A stretch of DNA of 64,000 nt from Verrucomicrobiaceae bacterium (GTDB lineage: Bacteria; Verrucomicrobiota; Verrucomicrobiia; Verrucomicrobiales; Verrucomicrobiaceae), in NCBI GenBank assembly GCA_016795465.1, contig JAEUHK010000101.1, positions 1 to 64,000 on the forward strand, written 5' to 3'. Position numbers and translations under genes: made by a program. The stretch's first letter is position 1. The number at the start of each line of letters is the position of its first letter. A model generated the notes under the pieces. That model did not search any database, was not told where the DNA came from, and saw nothing but the letters and a program-made list of their open reading frames with translations. Shown here piece after piece: positions 33,183 through 42,650 of this stretch.

Positions 33183-36100
33183 TCATGTTGAAGCAAGCCG
33201 TCTGCCAAACCGCGCATACAATGCAGGCAGCAGGAATAGATTCAGCAGGGTGCTCGTCACCAGTCCACCGAGGATGACGAGAGCCATGGGGCGCTCGATT
33301 TCATTGCCGGGGACATCGCCTTTGAGGACGAGGGGCAGCAAGGCGAGCGCTGCGGTGGCGGCGGTCATCAAGATCGGAATGAGGCGTTCTTCGCTGCCTT
33401 GGAGCACGGTCGGCAGGCCGAAGGCGTGGCCTTCTTCGCTTTCAAGATGGCGGTAGTGGCTGACGAGGAGGATGCCATTGCGCGCGGCAATGCCGAGCAC
33501 GGTGACAAAGCCAACGAGCGAGCCAAGCGAGAGCACGCCGCCGCCGAGCCATGCTGCCATGACCCCGCCGATAAGCGCGAAAGGCAGCGTCAGGGCGACG
33601 AGGAGCGTGAGACGCACGGATTGAAAGTCAGCCAGGAGCAAGACGAGGATGCCTGCGAGCGAACCGAGCGCGAGCCAGAGGAGGCGGCTTTGCGCGGTTT
33701 GTCTTTCGGCCCATTCGCCGAGGATTTCGGGGTGGTGGCCGGGTTTGAAGGTGAGCTTCGCCACGCGCTGCTCGATCTCGCGCACGACATCACCCAAGGC
33801 ACGGCCAGTGACGTTGCAGGTCACGTCGATACGGCGGGAGGCTCCCTCCCGCTTGATGGCGTTCGGCGTGGGCACGATGGCGAGATCAGCCACGTCGGCG
33901 AGGCGGGTGTGGCCGCCAGCGGGTGTCTGAATCAAAAGCTCGCGTAGCGTGGTGTAGTCGGCACGCACGGCGGGCACGCTCCAGACGGTGACATCGTGGA
34001 CGCGCTGGTCTTGATACACCTCGCCAACTTTCCGCCCGCTGATGAGCGTGGTGACTGCCTGGCGGATCTGTCCTGCCGTGAGGCCATGCAGCGCGGCGGA
34101 CTCGGGCTTCACTTTGACGGTGATTTGCGGCACCAACGTGAGTGATTCGACTTTGAGGGCGCTGATGCCGGGGATGTCCTTCACGGCGGCGCTGACTTCC
34201 GCCGCATGGGTGCGCAACGTGTCGAGATCAGGCCCGAAGATGCGCACGACAACGCTGGCGCTGGCACCGGTCAGCACTTCTTTGATGCGCTCGCGCAAAA
34301 AAGTCAGCAGATCGCGGGTGAGGCCGGGATAGCCATCGACGACGGCTTGCACTTTCTTGATCGTGCCGTCGTATTCGGCGTTGGGGTCGAGGCTGATCCA
34401 CAACTCGGTGAAGTCCGGCCCCACGACCTCATCTGCGACCTCGGCACGGCCAATGTGAGCGCCTTGATTGCGCACGCCCGGCACCTTCATCAAATCCGTG
34501 GCAGCGGCGATGGTGATGCGCTTGCTGGCCTCGACGCTGGTGTTCGGCTTCTCCAGCCAGTGCATGAGGAAATCGCGCTCCTTGAAGCTGGGCAGGAACT
34601 CCTCCTTTAATTGCGTGTGCCAGACCCAGCCGCTGCCAGTCAAGGCGGAGATCAAGATCAAGACCGCCAGCCACGGGCGGTGCGCAAAGAGCGGCAGCAC
34701 GCCGCGATAGAGGGACTTCATGCCACGCGCGAGGAGCGCATCACGGTGGCCGCCAGGTTTGACTTTGAGCAGCATCAAGCTCAGCGCCGGTGTCACCGTG
34801 AGCGCCACGGCGAGCGAGGCGGTGATGGCGAGGATGTAGGACAACGCCAATGGGCGGAAAAACGTGCCTGCAAGCCCAGGCAGGAAGAACACAGGCACAA
34901 ACACAAGCACGATGATGACACTGGCATAAACGACGGCGCTGCGGACTTCCAGCGATGCGGCGAGCACGACTTTGAACTTCGACTGCGGGTTGGGCAGCAG
35001 CGCGTTTTGGCGCATGCGGCGCAGGATGTTCTCCACGTCGATGATGGCATCATCCACGACCTCGCCAAGGGCGATGATGAGTCCGGCGAGGATCATCGTG
35101 TTGATGGTCTCACCGCGCCAGCCGAGCAGCAGCAGCGCCATGGCGAGCGAAAGCGGGATGGCGGTGATGCTGATGACCGTCGTGCGCCAGTCGCCAAGAA
35201 ACAACGCCAGCACGACGACCACCAGCAGGCAGCCGAGCCACAGGGCCTCCGTAAGATGATCAATGGAGAGCTGGATGAAGGTGGCCGGGCGAAAGATGGT
35301 GCTGTCGATGGTGATGCCTGGCAGCGCTGGCTTGAGTTCTTCGAGCACTTTCTCGACGCCGGTGGTGACATCGAGCGTGTTTCCCCACGGCTGCTTTTCG
35401 ACGATGAGCAGGATGCCATCTCCATCATTGATGACGGCGTCGCCAATCGGCGCGGGATGGCCGATTTTGACCTCCGCGACATCACCGAGGCGGATGGGCG
35501 CTCCATTGCGGAACTCCACGACTGTCCGTGCGAGATCCTCCGGCGTGGTGATGAGCGCTAGCTGTGCGACACTGAGCCGGAGATTCGGCGTATCGACAAA
35601 ACCACCGGCGCTGATCACGGCAGCATCACCTGCGGCTTTGGTGATGGCATCCAGCGTCACGCCAGCAGCGCGGAGCTTCTGCGGATCGACGAGCACCTGG
35701 AACTGCTTGTCCCGCTGGCCCCAGATCGCTACGTTGGCGACTCCTTTGACCGACATGAGCCGTGGGCGCATCGTCCAGCGGGCTAGTTCGCTCATCTCCA
35801 TCTGCGAGAGCGTCTTCGAGGTCAACCCTACTTTCAAAACGCGGCTCAAGGACGAATACGGAGCCATCAGCACTGGCGGCTTCACGACGGCGGGCAGCCG
35901 GTTCTGCGCTAAATTCAGACGCTCCTGAACCAACTGCCGCGCCTTGAGGATGTCCGTGCCGGTGTCGAAGATCATCACCACCGAGGACAAACCGAGCACC
36001 GACTTTGAGCGCAAGGTTTTGAGGAATGGCAGACCGTTGAGCGAGTTTTCCAACGGCACGGTGACGAGCGAGTCCACTTCTTCGGTGGAGAGGCCAGGCG

Positions 36101-36257
36101 CTTCCGTCTGCACTTCGACCAGCGGCGGCGCAAACTCAGGAAAGACATCCAGAGGGGCGTTCTGGGTGGCGTTGATGCCGACAAACAACAGCGCCAGCGC
36201 CGCAGCGACGACGAGCACGCGCATGTTCAGCGCCCAGGAGACAATGGAATTCAGCAT
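33183..36257 (-). CDS. Heavy-metal efflux RND permease (CusA/CzcA type)
   Basis: The 1024-aa protein has the RND layout: N-terminal helix, large periplasmic porter loop, six helices, second loop and six more helices. PLDVFPEFAPPLVEVQTEAPGLS and the helix-4 motif GEVVDDAIIDVENILRR (near residue 400), with its charged Asp/Glu relay, belong to the heavy-metal efflux subfamily. It would pump metal ions from the periplasm out through the TolC-like partner using the proton gradient. The association with CusRS-like genes and a CusR-like box makes copper/silver most likely. Confidence 0.9.
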   Translation of the reverse strand: MLNSIVSWALNMRVLVVAAALALLFVGINATQNAPLDVFPEFAPPLVEVQTEAPGLSTEEVDSLVTVPLENSLNGLPFLKTLRSKSVLGLSSVVMIFDTGTDILKARQLVQERLNLAQNRLPAVVKPPVLMAPYSSLSRVLKVGLTSKTLSQMEMSELARWTMRPRLMSVKGVANVAIWGQRDKQFQVLVDPQKLRAAGVTLDAITKAAGDAAVISAGGFVDTPNLRLSVAQLALITTPEDLARTVVEFRNGAPIRLGDVAEVKIGHPAPIGDAVINDGDGILLIVEKQPWGNTLDVTTGVEKVLEELKPALPGITIDSTIFRPATFIQLSIDHLTEALWLGCLLVVVVLALFLGDWRTTVISITAIPLSLAMALLLLGWRGETINTMILAGLIIALGEVVDDAIIDVENILRRMRQNALLPNPQSKFKVVLAASLEVRSAVVYASVIIVLVFVPVFFLPGLAGTFFRPLALSYILAITASLAVALTVTPALSLMLLKVKPGGHRDALLARGMKSLYRGVLPLFAHRPWLAVLILISALTGSGWVWHTQLKEEFLPSFKERDFLMHWLEKPNTSVEASKRITIAAATDLMKVPGVRNQGAHIGRAEVADEVVGPDFTELWISLDPNAEYDGTIKKVQAVVDGYPGLTRDLLTFLRERIKEVLTGASASVVVRIFGPDLDTLRTHAAEVSAAVKDIPGISALKVESLTLVPQITVKVKPESAALHGLTAGQIRQAVTTLISGRKVGEVYQDQRVHDVTVWSVPAVRADYTTLRELLIQTPAGGHTRLADVADLAIVPTPNAIKREGASRRIDVTCNVTGRALGDVVREIEQRVAKLTFKPGHHPEILGEWAERQTAQSRLLWLALGSLAGILVLLLADFQSVRLTLLVALTLPFALIGGVMAAWLGGGVLSLGSLVGFVTVLGIAARNGILLVSHYRHLESEEGHAFGLPTVLQGSEERLIPILMTAATAALALLPLVLKGDVPGNEIERPMALVILGGLVTSTLLNLFLLPALYARFGRRLAST

Positions 36258-36261
36258 GGCG

Positions 36262-37227
36262 TTATTTCCCGGTCATGAACTCCGTGCCGAACAGCTCCGC
36301 GCTGCCATCGGTGACGATTGGTGTGCCGACGGCGGGGCCGGTGGTCAAAACGGCATCGGCACCAGCGAGGCGTGCCACTTGGATGCGTTTGCGCGTGTAA
36401 GTGTGCTCAGCGGTCTTCGCATAGACCCACTGGCCGCCATGGATGTCATGCAGCACGGCGTTGAAAGGAATGATGAGGGCTTCGAGCTTGCTTTCGAGCG
36501 TGGGAATTTCGACGGCGATGCGTTCACCTGCCCGCAACGCGGTGTCAGCAGGGAGTTCGTAATACCAGTCGATGGTGTTGGTCAGCGCATTGGCGGTCGG
36601 CGGCCCGGCGACGGGTTTGGCGTTTTGAGAGGTGGATGATGCACCCAAGGAGCGAATGACTGCGGCGGCTTGCGGATCGAGCAGCGGTGATTCGCCGCTG
36701 TAGATGGCGACACGCGCCCAACGGCGCGGGTTTTGACCCAGGGTGCCGCCCAGCAGATCACGCTGGGCTTTGGCGGTGGTCATGGCGGCTTCGGCGAGTG
36801 CGAGCGTGGCCTTCGCCTCATCGACGCCACGCACGCTGCCAGCTTCGGCGCTGAGCATTTTCTGCGCGCGCTCGACGGCGATCCTGGCGGCATCCATTTG
36901 GACTTGGGCTTGGAGGATGCGTCCATCTGCGGCGGCTTGGAGATCAGCGAGACGCAGAACTTCATCCAGCGTGCCACCTAGAACGGGCGCGACAGGTTTG
37001 CCCACAGCAGCTAGCGGTGTGACGATCTCGCCGGAAAACAGCCGCATGGCGGGCACGGTGCGATTTTCGACTGCGATGGTTTTGAGGCGTAAGGCCTGCT
37101 CAGCCTCCGGCTTGAGCGTGAGAATGACGAGATCGCCTTCCTTCGTGATGGTGGCAGGCGCGGAGCCGCCAGAATCAGCGGCATGGAGTCGCGTGGCGAG
37201 CAGTGAGATAAGAAGTAGTCGTTTCAT
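36262..37227 (-). CDS. RND periplasmic adaptor (membrane fusion protein)
   Basis: The 321-aa protein starts at the ATG at 37227 with signal peptide LLLISLLATRLHA. VGKPVAPVLGGTLDEVL begins a lipoyl-like part, a helical hairpin follows (about 90-165), and the C-terminal beta domains contain YELPADTALRAGERIAVEIP and FNAVLHDIHGGQWVYAK, typical of CusB/CzcB adaptors. It is shorter than average (usually about 380-410 aa). Its stop is four bases before the permease ATG and its start is four bases after the outer-membrane factor stop, so the pump is a single operon in order OMF-adaptor-permease. Confidence 0.85.
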   Translation of the reverse strand: MKRLLLISLLATRLHAADSGGSAPATITKEGDLVILTLKPEAEQALRLKTIAVENRTVPAMRLFSGEIVTPLAAVGKPVAPVLGGTLDEVLRLADLQAAADGRILQAQVQMDAARIAVERAQKMLSAEAGSVRGVDEAKATLALAEAAMTTAKAQRDLLGGTLGQNPRRWARVAIYSGESPLLDPQAAAVIRSLGASSTSQNAKPVAGPPTANALTNTIDWYYELPADTALRAGERIAVEIPTLESKLEALIIPFNAVLHDIHGGQWVYAKTAEHTYTRKRIQVARLAGADAVLTTGPAVGTPIVTDGSAELFGTEFMTGK

Positions 37228-37231
37228 AAAA

Positions 37232-38557
37232 TCAGCGGAGAGGGGATTGCATGGCGTCTTCCAGCGCACCGGCGGCGGTTTGGGCTTCGATGTTGGCAGC
37301 CATGAGCGCGACCTTCGCGGCGCTGGCCTCGATCTGGCGGCGGGTGAGTTCGAGCGCGGAGACATTGCCCGCCTCGACCATCTTCTGCGTGGTGTCAGAC
37401 GCGGAGTCTGCTTCTTGCGCGAGCTGCATGGCCGTGTTGGCCTTGGCACGCGAGGCTTGGTAAGATGCGAGCGCGATGTCGATCTCACCCTGGATCGTGC
37501 TTTGCTGGGCGAGAAAGCGCGCCTCGGCAGTTTTGCGCCTGGCCTCGGCTTGGGCGATGGGGCCGCGATTACGATTGAGGGGCAGCTCCAGATTCAAACC
37601 GAGCTGCCAGCGGTTCTGCCCCGCATTGTAGTCGTAGCCAGGACTCAGCCGCACATCGGGATACTGCTTGGCGATCTCCAGCCGCAGCGTGGACTCGGCG
37701 GCGGCGTAATCCGCGAGCAGCGCCATTAAATCCGCGCGCTGAGTGAGCGCGCGTCGGCGACCGGCAGTGCTGCTGACGTCACGCAGGCCAGTGAAGGCCG
37801 TAAAGTCGAGCTGCACAGCCTGGATGGCCTTCAACGGCACTCCGACTGCTGCGGCGAGCCGCGCCTCACTCGTCACGGCGATGCGTTGCGCGTCCTGGAA
37901 GGCCAGCCGGGTGCGATTGAGCATCAAACGAGCCTGCGTGAGTTCAAAAGGCGAGACATCGCCCGCGTCCATCTGCGCGGTGAGCTTCTTGATGGCCTCG
38001 TCATGGAGTTTTTGTTCCGTGCCGAGGAGGCGGATGTTTTCACGGGCGCTGTGCAGCTCCAGCATCGCCGCGCGCACACGGGATCGTGCCAGCCATGCTC
38101 TGGAAGAAACACGCCACCGGGCTGCTTCTGCGGCGGCGAGCGCCTGCTCGGTGCGGCGGCTGCGCTTACCGGCGGTTTCGATGGGAATGGTCACGCTTTG
38201 TGCAAAGAACCATGGCGTGATGGTGTTGACGTTGTTGCTGGCAAATTGCGGGCCGAAGGTGAACACTGGATTCGGGCGCATCTGCGCGGTTTTGATCGCT
38301 GCGGTGACTTCCGCAGCCTCCGCACGAGCCAGGGCCACGTCGGGGTGATAATACGCCGCCGCAAGCGCCAGCCGGTTCACGTTCCATGAACCGCCGCCAG
38401 ATCGTTGCTCTGCCAGAAAGGCTTTCAGTCCAGGATCACTCAGCGTCCGGGCAGAAAAGTCTGCGCTGGCATGCTCTGCGGTAAGCGGTTTCGCTTTGTA
38501 GCTCACGCAAGAAGTGAGCAGCAGTGCGAGGCAAAAAGTGGCGCGGTAAATAACCAT
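37232..38557 (-). CDS. TolC-family outer-membrane factor (lipoprotein)
   Basis: The 441-aa protein has a lipobox in LALLLTSC and the repeated long helices of TolC/CzcC proteins (for example YHPDVALARAEAAEVTAAIKT near residue 71 and AEARRKTAEARFLAQQ), with two structural repeats of about 190 aa. It forms the outer-membrane channel of the tripartite pump. It starts five bases after the histidine kinase gene stop, so the regulatory and pump genes form one minus-strand operon read as regulator, kinase, OMF, adaptor, permease. Confidence 0.88.
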   Translation of the reverse strand: MVIYRATFCLALLLTSCVSYKAKPLTAEHASADFSARTLSDPGLKAFLAEQRSGGGSWNVNRLALAAAYYHPDVALARAEAAEVTAAIKTAQMRPNPVFTFGPQFASNNVNTITPWFFAQSVTIPIETAGKRSRRTEQALAAAEAARWRVSSRAWLARSRVRAAMLELHSARENIRLLGTEQKLHDEAIKKLTAQMDAGDVSPFELTQARLMLNRTRLAFQDAQRIAVTSEARLAAAVGVPLKAIQAVQLDFTAFTGLRDVSSTAGRRRALTQRADLMALLADYAAAESTLRLEIAKQYPDVRLSPGYDYNAGQNRWQLGLNLELPLNRNRGPIAQAEARRKTAEARFLAQQSTIQGEIDIALASYQASRAKANTAMQLAQEADSASDTTQKMVEAGNVSALELTRRQIEASAAKVALMAANIEAQTAAGALEDAMQSPLR

Positions 38558-38562
38558 GTTCG

Positions 38563-39636
38563 TCAGGAATGAGCGGTGGTGGGAAGCGTGAGTGTGACGC
38601 GAGTGCGGTCATCGGTGGTGGCATCCATGACGAGGGTGCCGCCATGGGCACGGGCGATGGACTCGGCGATGCTGAGGCCCAGGCCGCTGCCTTCGACCTC
38701 AGTGCCGTGGGAGATGTCGCCACGAAAAAAGCGCTCAAAGACACGGGCACGCATTTCAGGCGGCAAAACAGGGCCGGTATTGATAATCTCCAGACAGGCG
38801 TGGTCTGGCTGCTGACGCAGGGAAAACGTGATGCTGCCGCCACGCACGTTATGCTTCACCGCGTTGTCGGCCAGATTGAGCAAGAGCTGGCGGAGGCGCA
38901 TGCGGTCGCCTGAGACAGTGACTTCGGCACACACGCTCAGTGTGACTGAAATGCCCGCGCTCGCGGCCAAAATGACTGTGTCCTCCGTGATCTCACGCAC
39001 CAGATGATCCAGCGCATGAGGCTCATGAGAGACCGTGAGCTGGCCTGCATCCACTTTTGCCAGGAAGGCGAGCTGACCGACGATGGTGGAGAGCCGCTGC
39101 ACTTCTTCGAGCATGGATGAAACGTGCTCACGCAGCAGCTCGGGCGAGGCGGTTTCACCGAGCATTTGCTCCAGGGTGCCATGCAGGATGGTGAGCGGCG
39201 TTTTCAACTCATGCGAGGCGTGCAGGGTGAACTCACGCGACTGAGTGAAGGCCGCGCCGAGGCGATCCTTCATGTGATTAAATACAGCGGTCATGCGGTC
39301 GAGTTCATCGCCGTTGCCACTGCGCGGCACGGGATCGGCGAGATTGGAGACATCTGTTTTCTCCAGGACTTGAGTCAGATCTTCGATAGGCCGCAAGGCA
39401 CGCCGCATCAGCAAAGCGCCACCGATGATGCCAATGAGGATGGCGGGGATGCCGCCGAACAAGATGATCTCCAACGCCTCCTGCAACGGGCTTTCCTTCA
39501 GCGCGGCCTGCACGCCGCCATGCACGATGATTTTTTGCTGCTCCTCAAACTCAAACCAGCTCCAGTAGCCCACAATGACCAGCGAGAAGCTGAGCGTAAG
39601 CGAGTAAAACAGCAGGATGCGACGGCGCAGGGTCAT
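38563..39636 (-). CDS. CusS-like sensor histidine kinase
   Basis: The 357-aa protein has two membrane helices (about 10-27 and 56-79) around a short periplasmic loop of about 28 residues, a HAMP segment (MRRALRPIEDLTQVLEKTD), the phospho-acceptor His142 in HASHELKTPL, and ATPase boxes NLADNAVKHN and GSGLGLSIAESI. The loop is much shorter than the roughly 150-residue metal-binding loop of CusS, so sensing may occur in the membrane or use a partner. It overlaps the response regulator by four bases. Confidence 0.88.
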   Translation of the reverse strand: MTLRRRILLFYSLTLSFSLVIVGYWSWFEFEEQQKIIVHGGVQAALKESPLQEALEIILFGGIPAILIGIIGGALLMRRALRPIEDLTQVLEKTDVSNLADPVPRSGNGDELDRMTAVFNHMKDRLGAAFTQSREFTLHASHELKTPLTILHGTLEQMLGETASPELLREHVSSMLEEVQRLSTIVGQLAFLAKVDAGQLTVSHEPHALDHLVREITEDTVILAASAGISVTLSVCAEVTVSGDRMRLRQLLLNLADNAVKHNVRGGSITFSLRQQPDHACLEIINTGPVLPPEMRARVFERFFRGDISHGTEVEGSGLGLSIAESIARAHGGTLVMDATTDDRTRVTLTLPTTAHS

Positions 39637-40307
39637 GGCTCGGTGCGGAGTGCGTAGCCGAGGCCGCGCAGGGTTTGAATGAGGGGCGGGGTGTGGTCAC
39701 GATCAACCTTGTCACGCAGGCGACGGACATAGACATCGACGAGATTCGTGCCGGGATCGAAATCGTATTCCCACACGCTGGCGAGAATGTCGCGACGGCT
39801 CACCACACGGCCTTCGGCACGCAACAGGCATTCCAGCAGCAGGCTTTCTCGGGAGGAGAGTTCCAGCTTTCTGCCGCCGCGCCGCACTTCGCGCGAGGTT
39901 TGGTCAAAGCTCAAATCGGCAACGCTGAACACGACGGACCGCTGGCGGGTGCTGCGGCGGACGATGGAGCGCAGCCGCGCCAGCAGCTCGGAGATGGCGA
40001 AAGGCTTCGGCAGATAATCATCCGCGCCAGCGTCCAGCCCCTCGATCCGCTGCTCCACCTCACCACGCGCTGAGAGCATGATGACCGGCGTCGTATGGCC
40101 TTTGGCACGCAGTTCACGCACCAGACTCAGCCCGTCCAGTTTCGGCAGCATGATGTCCACCAACAACGCATCCCAGCCCGGATTCAGCGCCTCTTTCAGC
40201 CCGGAGCTGCCGTCGTGGACGCAGATCACCTCGCAGTCATGCTGAGTGAGCGTGTCACGCAGCAAGGCGGCGGTTTTGCGTTCGTCCTCAATGATCAGCA
40301 GGCGCAT
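39633..40307 (-). CDS. CusR/CopR-like OmpR-family response regulator
   Basis: The 224-aa protein starts at the ATG at 40307. The receiver domain has phospho-acceptor Asp51 in LLVDIMLP and Lys in LPKPF; the winged-helix DNA-binding domain follows (ELSSRESLLLECLLRAEGRVVSR, then VDVYVRRLRDKVD). It would bind the ATGACA/TGTCAT sites immediately upstream (40353-40420) when phosphorylated by the adjacent kinase, activating the pump operon and perhaps the divergent sulfatase gene. Confidence 0.9.
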   Translation of the reverse strand: MRLLIIEDERKTAALLRDTLTQHDCEVICVHDGSSGLKEALNPGWDALLVDIMLPKLDGLSLVRELRAKGHTTPVIMLSARGEVEQRIEGLDAGADDYLPKPFAISELLARLRSIVRRSTRQRSVVFSVADLSFDQTSREVRRGGRKLELSSRESLLLECLLRAEGRVVSRRDILASVWEYDFDPGTNLVDVYVRRLRDKVDRDHTPPLIQTLRGLGYALRTEP

Positions 40308-40352
40308 GGATAGCAAGACAAGGAGGGCGGGAACGGACGCAAATGAAAGAGC

Positions 40353-40420
40353 TGTCATCTGCCGACCTGCTGACCAGGGGATAAATGACAGATTCTTCAT
40401 CTGCATGACAGGGGTGTCAT
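40353..40420. promoter_or_regulatory. CusR/CopR-like box cluster
   Basis: ATGACA-GGGG-TGTCAT (40405-40420) is a perfect inverted repeat matching the known CusR/CopR box pattern (TGACA-n4-TGTCA with flanking A/T). Two further half-sites, TGTCAT at 40353-40358 and ATGACA at 40385-40390, lie in the same 163-bp divergent region between the response regulator and the sulfatase gene. This is the best direct sequence evidence that the module responds to copper or silver. Confidence 0.75.
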
Positions 40421-40469
40421 TCGGCAAACACGGTCTGTGGCTGATGGTGTTGTTTCACCCATTCACACG

Positions 40470-42455
40470 ATGCCTATCCCTCCATTACCTCCCGCGCTCG
40501 TCTCTCGTTTCTTGCCGCGCTCAGTGCTGGGGCGAGGAGCATTCATGGTCGTCTGCCTGTTTCTTGCCATCGCCTTCCTTACCCGCCTAGCACTGCTGTT
40601 TCAGGCACGGCATGAGGTGGCATGGGATGTTTCGCTGATCAGTGCGTTTGGCTTCGGCCTTTGGTATGACCTGCTGGCAGCTTGCTATGCGGTGGTGCCG
40701 TGGATTCTGCTCACGATGCTGCTGCCCGCAGCACTTTGGCGTAGCAAGACGGCGAAGTGGATCGTGGCAGTGCTTTTGGGACTGTATGCCGTGGTGCTGA
40801 TCTTCATCGGTGTGTCGGAGTGGTTCTTCTGGGACGAGTTTCAGGTGCGGTTCAATTTCATCGCGGTGGACTACCTCGTCTTCACCCAGGAGGTGATCGA
40901 CAACATCCAGGAGTCCTATCCGATGCCGCTGATTTTCGCCGGGCTGTGGCTGGTGGCTGCGGGTCTCGTGTGGCTGATGTGGCGGCTGGGGGCCGTGCGC
41001 TGGATCAGCCAGGGGGATGCCGCGTGGCGGCGGCGCGTTGTTCCCATCTTGGCTGCCACGATCATTGTGGTGGGCATCTCCAATGTCTGTAGCCAGTCTC
41101 AGCTCCCGCGTTTCGCGGATGAATTCAACCGGGAGCTGGCGAAGGACGGGCCGTATGCCTTTTGCGCCGCGTTTTGGGAGAGCGAGATCGACTTCGAGCG
41201 CTTCTACCTCAAGCAGGACACCGAGGTGGCGCTAGCTCGCGCTAAAAAGTTACTCACCCTCTCCGACACACCGCCCGTGAGCGATGATCCGCACGATCTG
41301 CGTCGTCTCATCACACACACAGGGCAGGAAAAGCGGCACAACATTGTATTCATCTCTGTGGAGAGTCTCAGTGCCATTTTTTTGAAGCAGTTCAGCGCGG
41401 AGGTCGGAGCCCAGGCCGGACTGATGCCCCGTCTCGACCGCATCGCGGATGAAGGTCTTTTGTTCACCAATCTCTATGCCACCGGCACCCGCACCGTCCG
41501 GGGTTTGGAGGCGCTTACACTCAGCGTGCCGCCCACACCGGGTCAGTCGATTGTGTGGCGGCCGAAAAACACGAATCTGTTCACGGTTGGCTCCGTCTTC
41601 CGCAGCCGTGGCTATGACACGAGCTATGTGTATGGCGGTGATGCGATGTTCGACAACATGAACACCTACTTTTCCAGGAACGGCTACCGCGTGGTTGATC
41701 GTGGCACAAAATCGCAGCAGGACATCACCTTTCAAAATGCCTGGGGCGTGGCGGATGAGGATGCCTTCCGCTGGGCCACGCAGGAGGCTGATGCCGATTA
41801 TGCTGCCAGCAAACCGTTCTTCATGCATGTGATGACGGTCTCCAACCACCGCCCGTTCACCTTTCCAGCAGGCCGCATTGATCTGCCACAAGGCAGCCGT
41901 GAAGCCGCTGTCAAATACACCGACTGGTGCATCGGTGATTTCTTGGAAAAGGCGAAGTCAAAGCCCTGGTTCTCCAACACTCTCTTCGTCATCGTGGCGG
42001 ATCATTGCCACGGCAGTGCTGGTCGCACCGAGCTGGATGTGACCAAGTATCACATTCCCTGCATCATTTGGAATCCGCAGATCATCCAGCCGCGTGCCTA
42101 TGACCACCTGTGCAGCCAGATTGATGTTGCTCCGACTCTCTTCGGGCTGATGAACTGGAGCTACACCACGCGCTCCTTCGGCCAGGATGTGCTATCTCCC
42201 GGTTACACTTCGGATCATGAGCGTATTTTCATCTCCAATTACCAAAAGATCGCCTACATCACCGACGGCACGCTGGCGATGTTGAAGCCGAAGCAGGAGT
42301 TCACTCTTGGCAGGGTGGACCTCAAGCAAGGTTCGTTGGCAAAGGACTCGTCCGCAGCGTCCCAATCGCGCCTCGAAGACAGCATCGCGCTTTATCAATC
42401 TGCCTCATGGCTATTCCGCAACGGTCATCTTGGAGCGGAAACGGATGTTCCCTGA
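40470..42455 (+). CDS. LtaS/phosphoglycerol-transferase-type membrane sulfatase-fold enzyme
   Basis: The 661-aa protein has about five N-terminal membrane helices (to about residue 215) and a C-terminal alkaline-phosphatase-superfamily domain: NIVFISVESLSA, the nucleophile region GTRTVRGLEALT and FVIVADHCHG with metal-binding Asp/His. Family members transfer phosphoglycerol or phosphoethanolamine from a lipid to an envelope acceptor such as lipoteichoic acid, periplasmic glucan or lipid A. It is driven from the copper-box region, so envelope modification under metal stress is a reasonable inference. The acceptor is unknown. Confidence 0.85.
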   Translation: MPIPPLPPALVSRFLPRSVLGRGAFMVVCLFLAIAFLTRLALLFQARHEVAWDVSLISAFGFGLWYDLLAACYAVVPWILLTMLLPAALWRSKTAKWIVAVLLGLYAVVLIFIGVSEWFFWDEFQVRFNFIAVDYLVFTQEVIDNIQESYPMPLIFAGLWLVAAGLVWLMWRLGAVRWISQGDAAWRRRVVPILAATIIVVGISNVCSQSQLPRFADEFNRELAKDGPYAFCAAFWESEIDFERFYLKQDTEVALARAKKLLTLSDTPPVSDDPHDLRRLITHTGQEKRHNIVFISVESLSAIFLKQFSAEVGAQAGLMPRLDRIADEGLLFTNLYATGTRTVRGLEALTLSVPPTPGQSIVWRPKNTNLFTVGSVFRSRGYDTSYVYGGDAMFDNMNTYFSRNGYRVVDRGTKSQQDITFQNAWGVADEDAFRWATQEADADYAASKPFFMHVMTVSNHRPFTFPAGRIDLPQGSREAAVKYTDWCIGDFLEKAKSKPWFSNTLFVIVADHCHGSAGRTELDVTKYHIPCIIWNPQIIQPRAYDHLCSQIDVAPTLFGLMNWSYTTRSFGQDVLSPGYTSDHERIFISNYQKIAYITDGTLAMLKPKQEFTLGRVDLKQGSLAKDSSAASQSRLEDSIALYQSASWLFRNGHLGAETDVP

Positions 42456-42523
42456 TTTGCAATGAAGCAATGAGCCGCCTGCGAAATCAATCACAGACGG
42501 CCCATAGGGGTGATTGATGTTGT

Positions 42524-42629
42524 TTAATGCTGCGTGCAGTGACGCAGAGCGCCGCCACAGGATTTGCACACATGCTTGGTGAGGCTGCCGGTCTTCATCA
42601 TGGCGATGACCTGATTTTCGCAGTGGAAA
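42524..42629 (-). pseudogene. Truncated paralogue of the Cys-rich lipoprotein
   Basis: The minus strand encodes HCENQVIAMMKTGSLTKHVC followed by KSCGGALRHCTQH and a stop. This matches the last third of the lipoprotein at 32807-33106 (CENQVIAMLKTGSLTKHVC, CSSCGGTLNHCKQH) with about 80% nucleotide identity, differences falling mostly at third positions. The signal peptide and first two CxxC motifs are missing; the upstream open frame has no family similarity and overlaps the start of the next gene. It is a remnant of a duplicated gene in inverted orientation. Confidence 0.8.
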
Positions 42630-42650
42630 TCGGCCAAAAAAACAGATGCT

